Below, one piece after another: positions 5,348 to 6,912 of a DNA stretch of 6,912 nt. Location of the stretch: contig CAIKKO010000580.1 of NCBI GenBank assembly GCA_903828025.1, forward strand, positions 1-6,912, given 5' to 3'. Made by a program: the position numbers and the translations under genes. Below the pieces are notes generated by a model that was not told the DNA's origin, did not search any database, and worked only from the letters and a program-made list of their open reading frames with translations. Within the stretch, counting starts at the first letter, position 1. Every line of letters starts with the position of its first letter. This DNA comes from an uncultured Sphingomonadales bacterium (GTDB lineage: Bacteria > Pseudomonadota > Alphaproteobacteria > Sphingomonadales > Sphingomonadaceae).

Positions 5348-6912
5348 TCAGACCGCGCGGCGCACCTTGTTGCGGTGCTGGCCGACGCCGCCGCCTGCGC
5401 CACCGGGGCCCGAACCACCGGGACCACGCGGGCGGAAGCTGCGCGGCTGGCCGCCGTCCTTGGGCGCATCGCCCCGGTCATTGCGGGGCTGTCGCTCGCC
5501 CTGATTCGCACCGGGCGCTGCAGCGCGGACGGGATTGCCGACCGGACCACGCTCACCCGCCGCGCGCGGATTGGGATCGCGCGGACGGCCATCGCGGCCT
5601 TGCGCGCGGCCACCCGGCGTGCGGTCGTCGCGGCCACGGCCCTGACCTCCGCTGCGATCACCACCACTGCGGTCACCGCCACCACGGCTGCCCGAACGGC
5701 CCCGCGCATCGCGGGCATCGCGGCGCGCGTCCTGCTCGGCTTCATCGGGCTTGCGGCTCGCCACCGGCAGGCGCGCGGCTTCGGCGAGGAAGCCATCGGG
5801 CAGCGGCAGCGGCATCAGCTTGATGTCGGTCAGGCGCTCGATATCGCGCAAGTAGGGCTTCTCGTCCGGCGCGCAGAAGCTGATCGCCTCGCCGTCCGCT
5901 CCGGCACGCGCGGTGCGGCCGATGCGGTGGACATACTGTTCGGGCACGTTGGGCAGCTCGAAATTGAACACGTGGCTCACGCCGCTCACGTCGATCCCGC
6001 GCGCGGCGATATCGGTGGCGACGAGCACCGGGCATGAACCCTGACGGAACGCTTCCAGCGCGGCGGTGCGCTGCGCCTGGCTCTTGTTGCCGTGGATTGC
6101 GCGCGCGCTGATCGAGGCGGCGGACAAATTGCGCACCACGCGGTCCGCGCCGTGCTTGGTGCGGGTGAAGACGAGCGCGCGGTCCATCTTTCCGTCAGCC
6201 AGCAGCGCGCGGATGCGCAAGGTGAGCAGCGCCTGCTTTTCGGCCTGATTGACGAACGTGACGAACTGCTCGACGCGCTCGGCGGTGCTCGCCTGCGGGG
6301 TCACTTCGACGCGCACCGGGTTGTTGATGAACTGCTTGCCAAGATCGGCAATCGCCTTGGGCATGGTGGCCGAGAAGAACAGGCTCTGGCGTTCCTTGGG
6401 CAGCATGTTGGCCACGCGCTTCAGCGCATTGATGAAGCCGAGGTCCATCATCTGGTCGGCCTCGTCGAGCACGAAGATCTCTACCCGGCTGAGCGTCAGC
6501 GCGCGCTGATCGATCAGATCGAGCAGGCGACCGGGGGTGGCGACGAGAATGTCGACGCCCGGCACCAGACGGCGGGCCTGCTTGCCCACCGGCACGCCGC
6601 CGAACACGCAATCGACATTGAGCCGCAGGTTCTTGGCATATGCCGCCATGTTCTCGGCGATTTGCGCGGCGAGCTCGCGCGTCGGCGAAAGCACCAGCAT
6701 CCGGCACGAGGCGGGCTTGCGCGGCTTCATGTCGGCGGCAAGGTGGTGGAGCGAGGGGAGAGCAAATGCGGCGGTCTTGCCGGTGCCGGTCTGCGCGATG
6801 CCGAGCAGATCGCGGCCTTCGAGCAGCGCGGGAATGGCCTGACGCTGGATCGGCGTGGGGTCGGTATAGCCTTTGGTGGCAAGCGCGTGGAGAATCGGCT
6901 CGGCAAGGCCAA
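5348..6912 (-). CDS. RhlE-like DEAD-box ATP-dependent RNA helicase, start cut by window edge
   Basis: 520 codons are visible; the reading frame runs off the right edge, and probably only a few N-terminal residues are missing because the sequence begins at G-L-A-E-P-I-L, just before the Q motif. Numbered from the edge, the motifs are: Q motif GYTDPTPIQ (14-22), I AQTGTGKT (39-46), Ia PTREL (76-80), Ib TPGR (125-128), II DEAD (149-152), III SAT (180-182), V ATDIAARGID (288-297) and VI HRIGRTARAG (328-337). It unwinds short RNA duplexes using ATP, with likely roles in ribosome assembly or RNA decay, especially in the cold (family knowledge). After the core, from about residue 375, comes a low-complexity tail of about 145 residues rich in G, R, D and P, including DRSGG repeats, and ending HRNKVRRAV. 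Such tails bind RNA non-specifically. Its promoter lies outside the window. Confidence 0.95.
   Translation of the reverse strand, partial: GLAEPILHALATKGYTDPTPIQRQAIPALLEGRDLLGIAQTGTGKTAAFALPSLHHLAADMKPRKPASCRMLVLSPTRELAAQIAENMAAYAKNLRLNVDCVFGGVPVGKQARRLVPGVDILVATPGRLLDLIDQRALTLSRVEIFVLDEADQMMDLGFINALKRVANMLPKERQSLFFSATMPKAIADLGKQFINNPVRVEVTPQASTAERVEQFVTFVNQAEKQALLTLRIRALLADGKMDRALVFTRTKHGADRVVRNLSAASISARAIHGNKSQAQRTAALEAFRQGSCPVLVATDIAARGIDVSGVSHVFNFELPNVPEQYVHRIGRTARAGADGEAISFCAPDEKPYLRDIERLTDIKLMPLPLPDGFLAEAARLPVASRKPDEAEQDARRDARDARGRSGSRGGGDRSGGDRSGGQGRGRDDRTPGGRAQGRDGRPRDPNPRAAGERGPVGNPVRAAAPGANQGERQPRNDRGDAPKDGGQPRSFRPRGPGGSGPGGAGGGVGQHRNKVRRAV
5652..5681. repeat. Two 15-base repeats coding DRSGG in helicase tail
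   Basis: Two adjacent 15-base copies (5652-5666 and 5667-5681) agree at 13 of 15 bases and encode a tandem G-G-D-R-S type unit within the Gly/Arg-rich tail. They suggest local duplication during growth of the low-complexity tail. Confidence 0.6.

Noticed and set aside
5249..6037. 262-codon open frame on the plus strand opposite the helicase gene
   Set aside because: It is antisense to the helicase C-terminal part and its composition (Ala/Arg/Thr runs) reflects GC-rich codon shadows. No start signal or family resemblance.
1..6912. CRISPR array, tRNA, rRNA, insertion sequence, toxin-antitoxin pair or phage defence genes
   Set aside because: No spaced repeats, no cloverleaf-like sequence, no terminal inverted repeats with transposase, and no defence-family motif were seen on either strand.

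Overview
The window is GC-rich and dense with genes. Protein families and wording (a DnaB with the extra inserts seen in alphaproteobacteria, a UPF0262 protein, a DUF2141 protein, an RhlE-type helicase ending in NKVRRAV) suggest an alphaproteobacterium, most likely of the order Sphingomonadales. This placement comes from reading the proteins, not from a search. No tRNA, rRNA, CRISPR array, insertion sequence or phage gene was seen, and the region looks like ordinary chromosome.

Left part (1-1356, minus strand): a compact three-gene run reads leftwards as UPF0262 family protein, a membrane-anchored GH25-lysozyme-like protein, then the first 38 codons of cytidine deaminase (cut by the window edge). 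The first two genes overlap by 4 bases (ATGA) and only 26 bases separate the second from the third, so they are probably one transcript. The GH25-like protein keeps the fold signature but has changed several catalytic positions; this is the most notable observation here.

Middle (1357-3020, plus strand): a 149-base divergent intergenic region, holding a near-match to a DnaA box, precedes dnaB, the replicative helicase. It is intact, 504 residues, without an intein. dnaB is the only plus-strand gene and ends tail to tail with a CoA-ester-lyase-like gene.

Right part (3052-6912, minus strand): reading leftwards, an RhlE-like DEAD-box RNA helicase (start cut off by the window edge), a di-iron sterol desaturase/fatty acid hydroxylase family membrane protein, a small exported DUF2141 protein, and a CitE/HpcH-type lyase. 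The desaturase and DUF2141 genes are close enough to be co-transcribed; their junction carries an unusual 15-base tandem repeat that may be leader or may be coding. The lyase follows after 78 bases. The helicase is separated from the desaturase by 137 bases containing two inverted repeats.

I see no convincing undescribed multi-gene system. The findings are modest: a probable pseudo-enzyme, start-site puzzles, small repeats and candidate regulatory sites.
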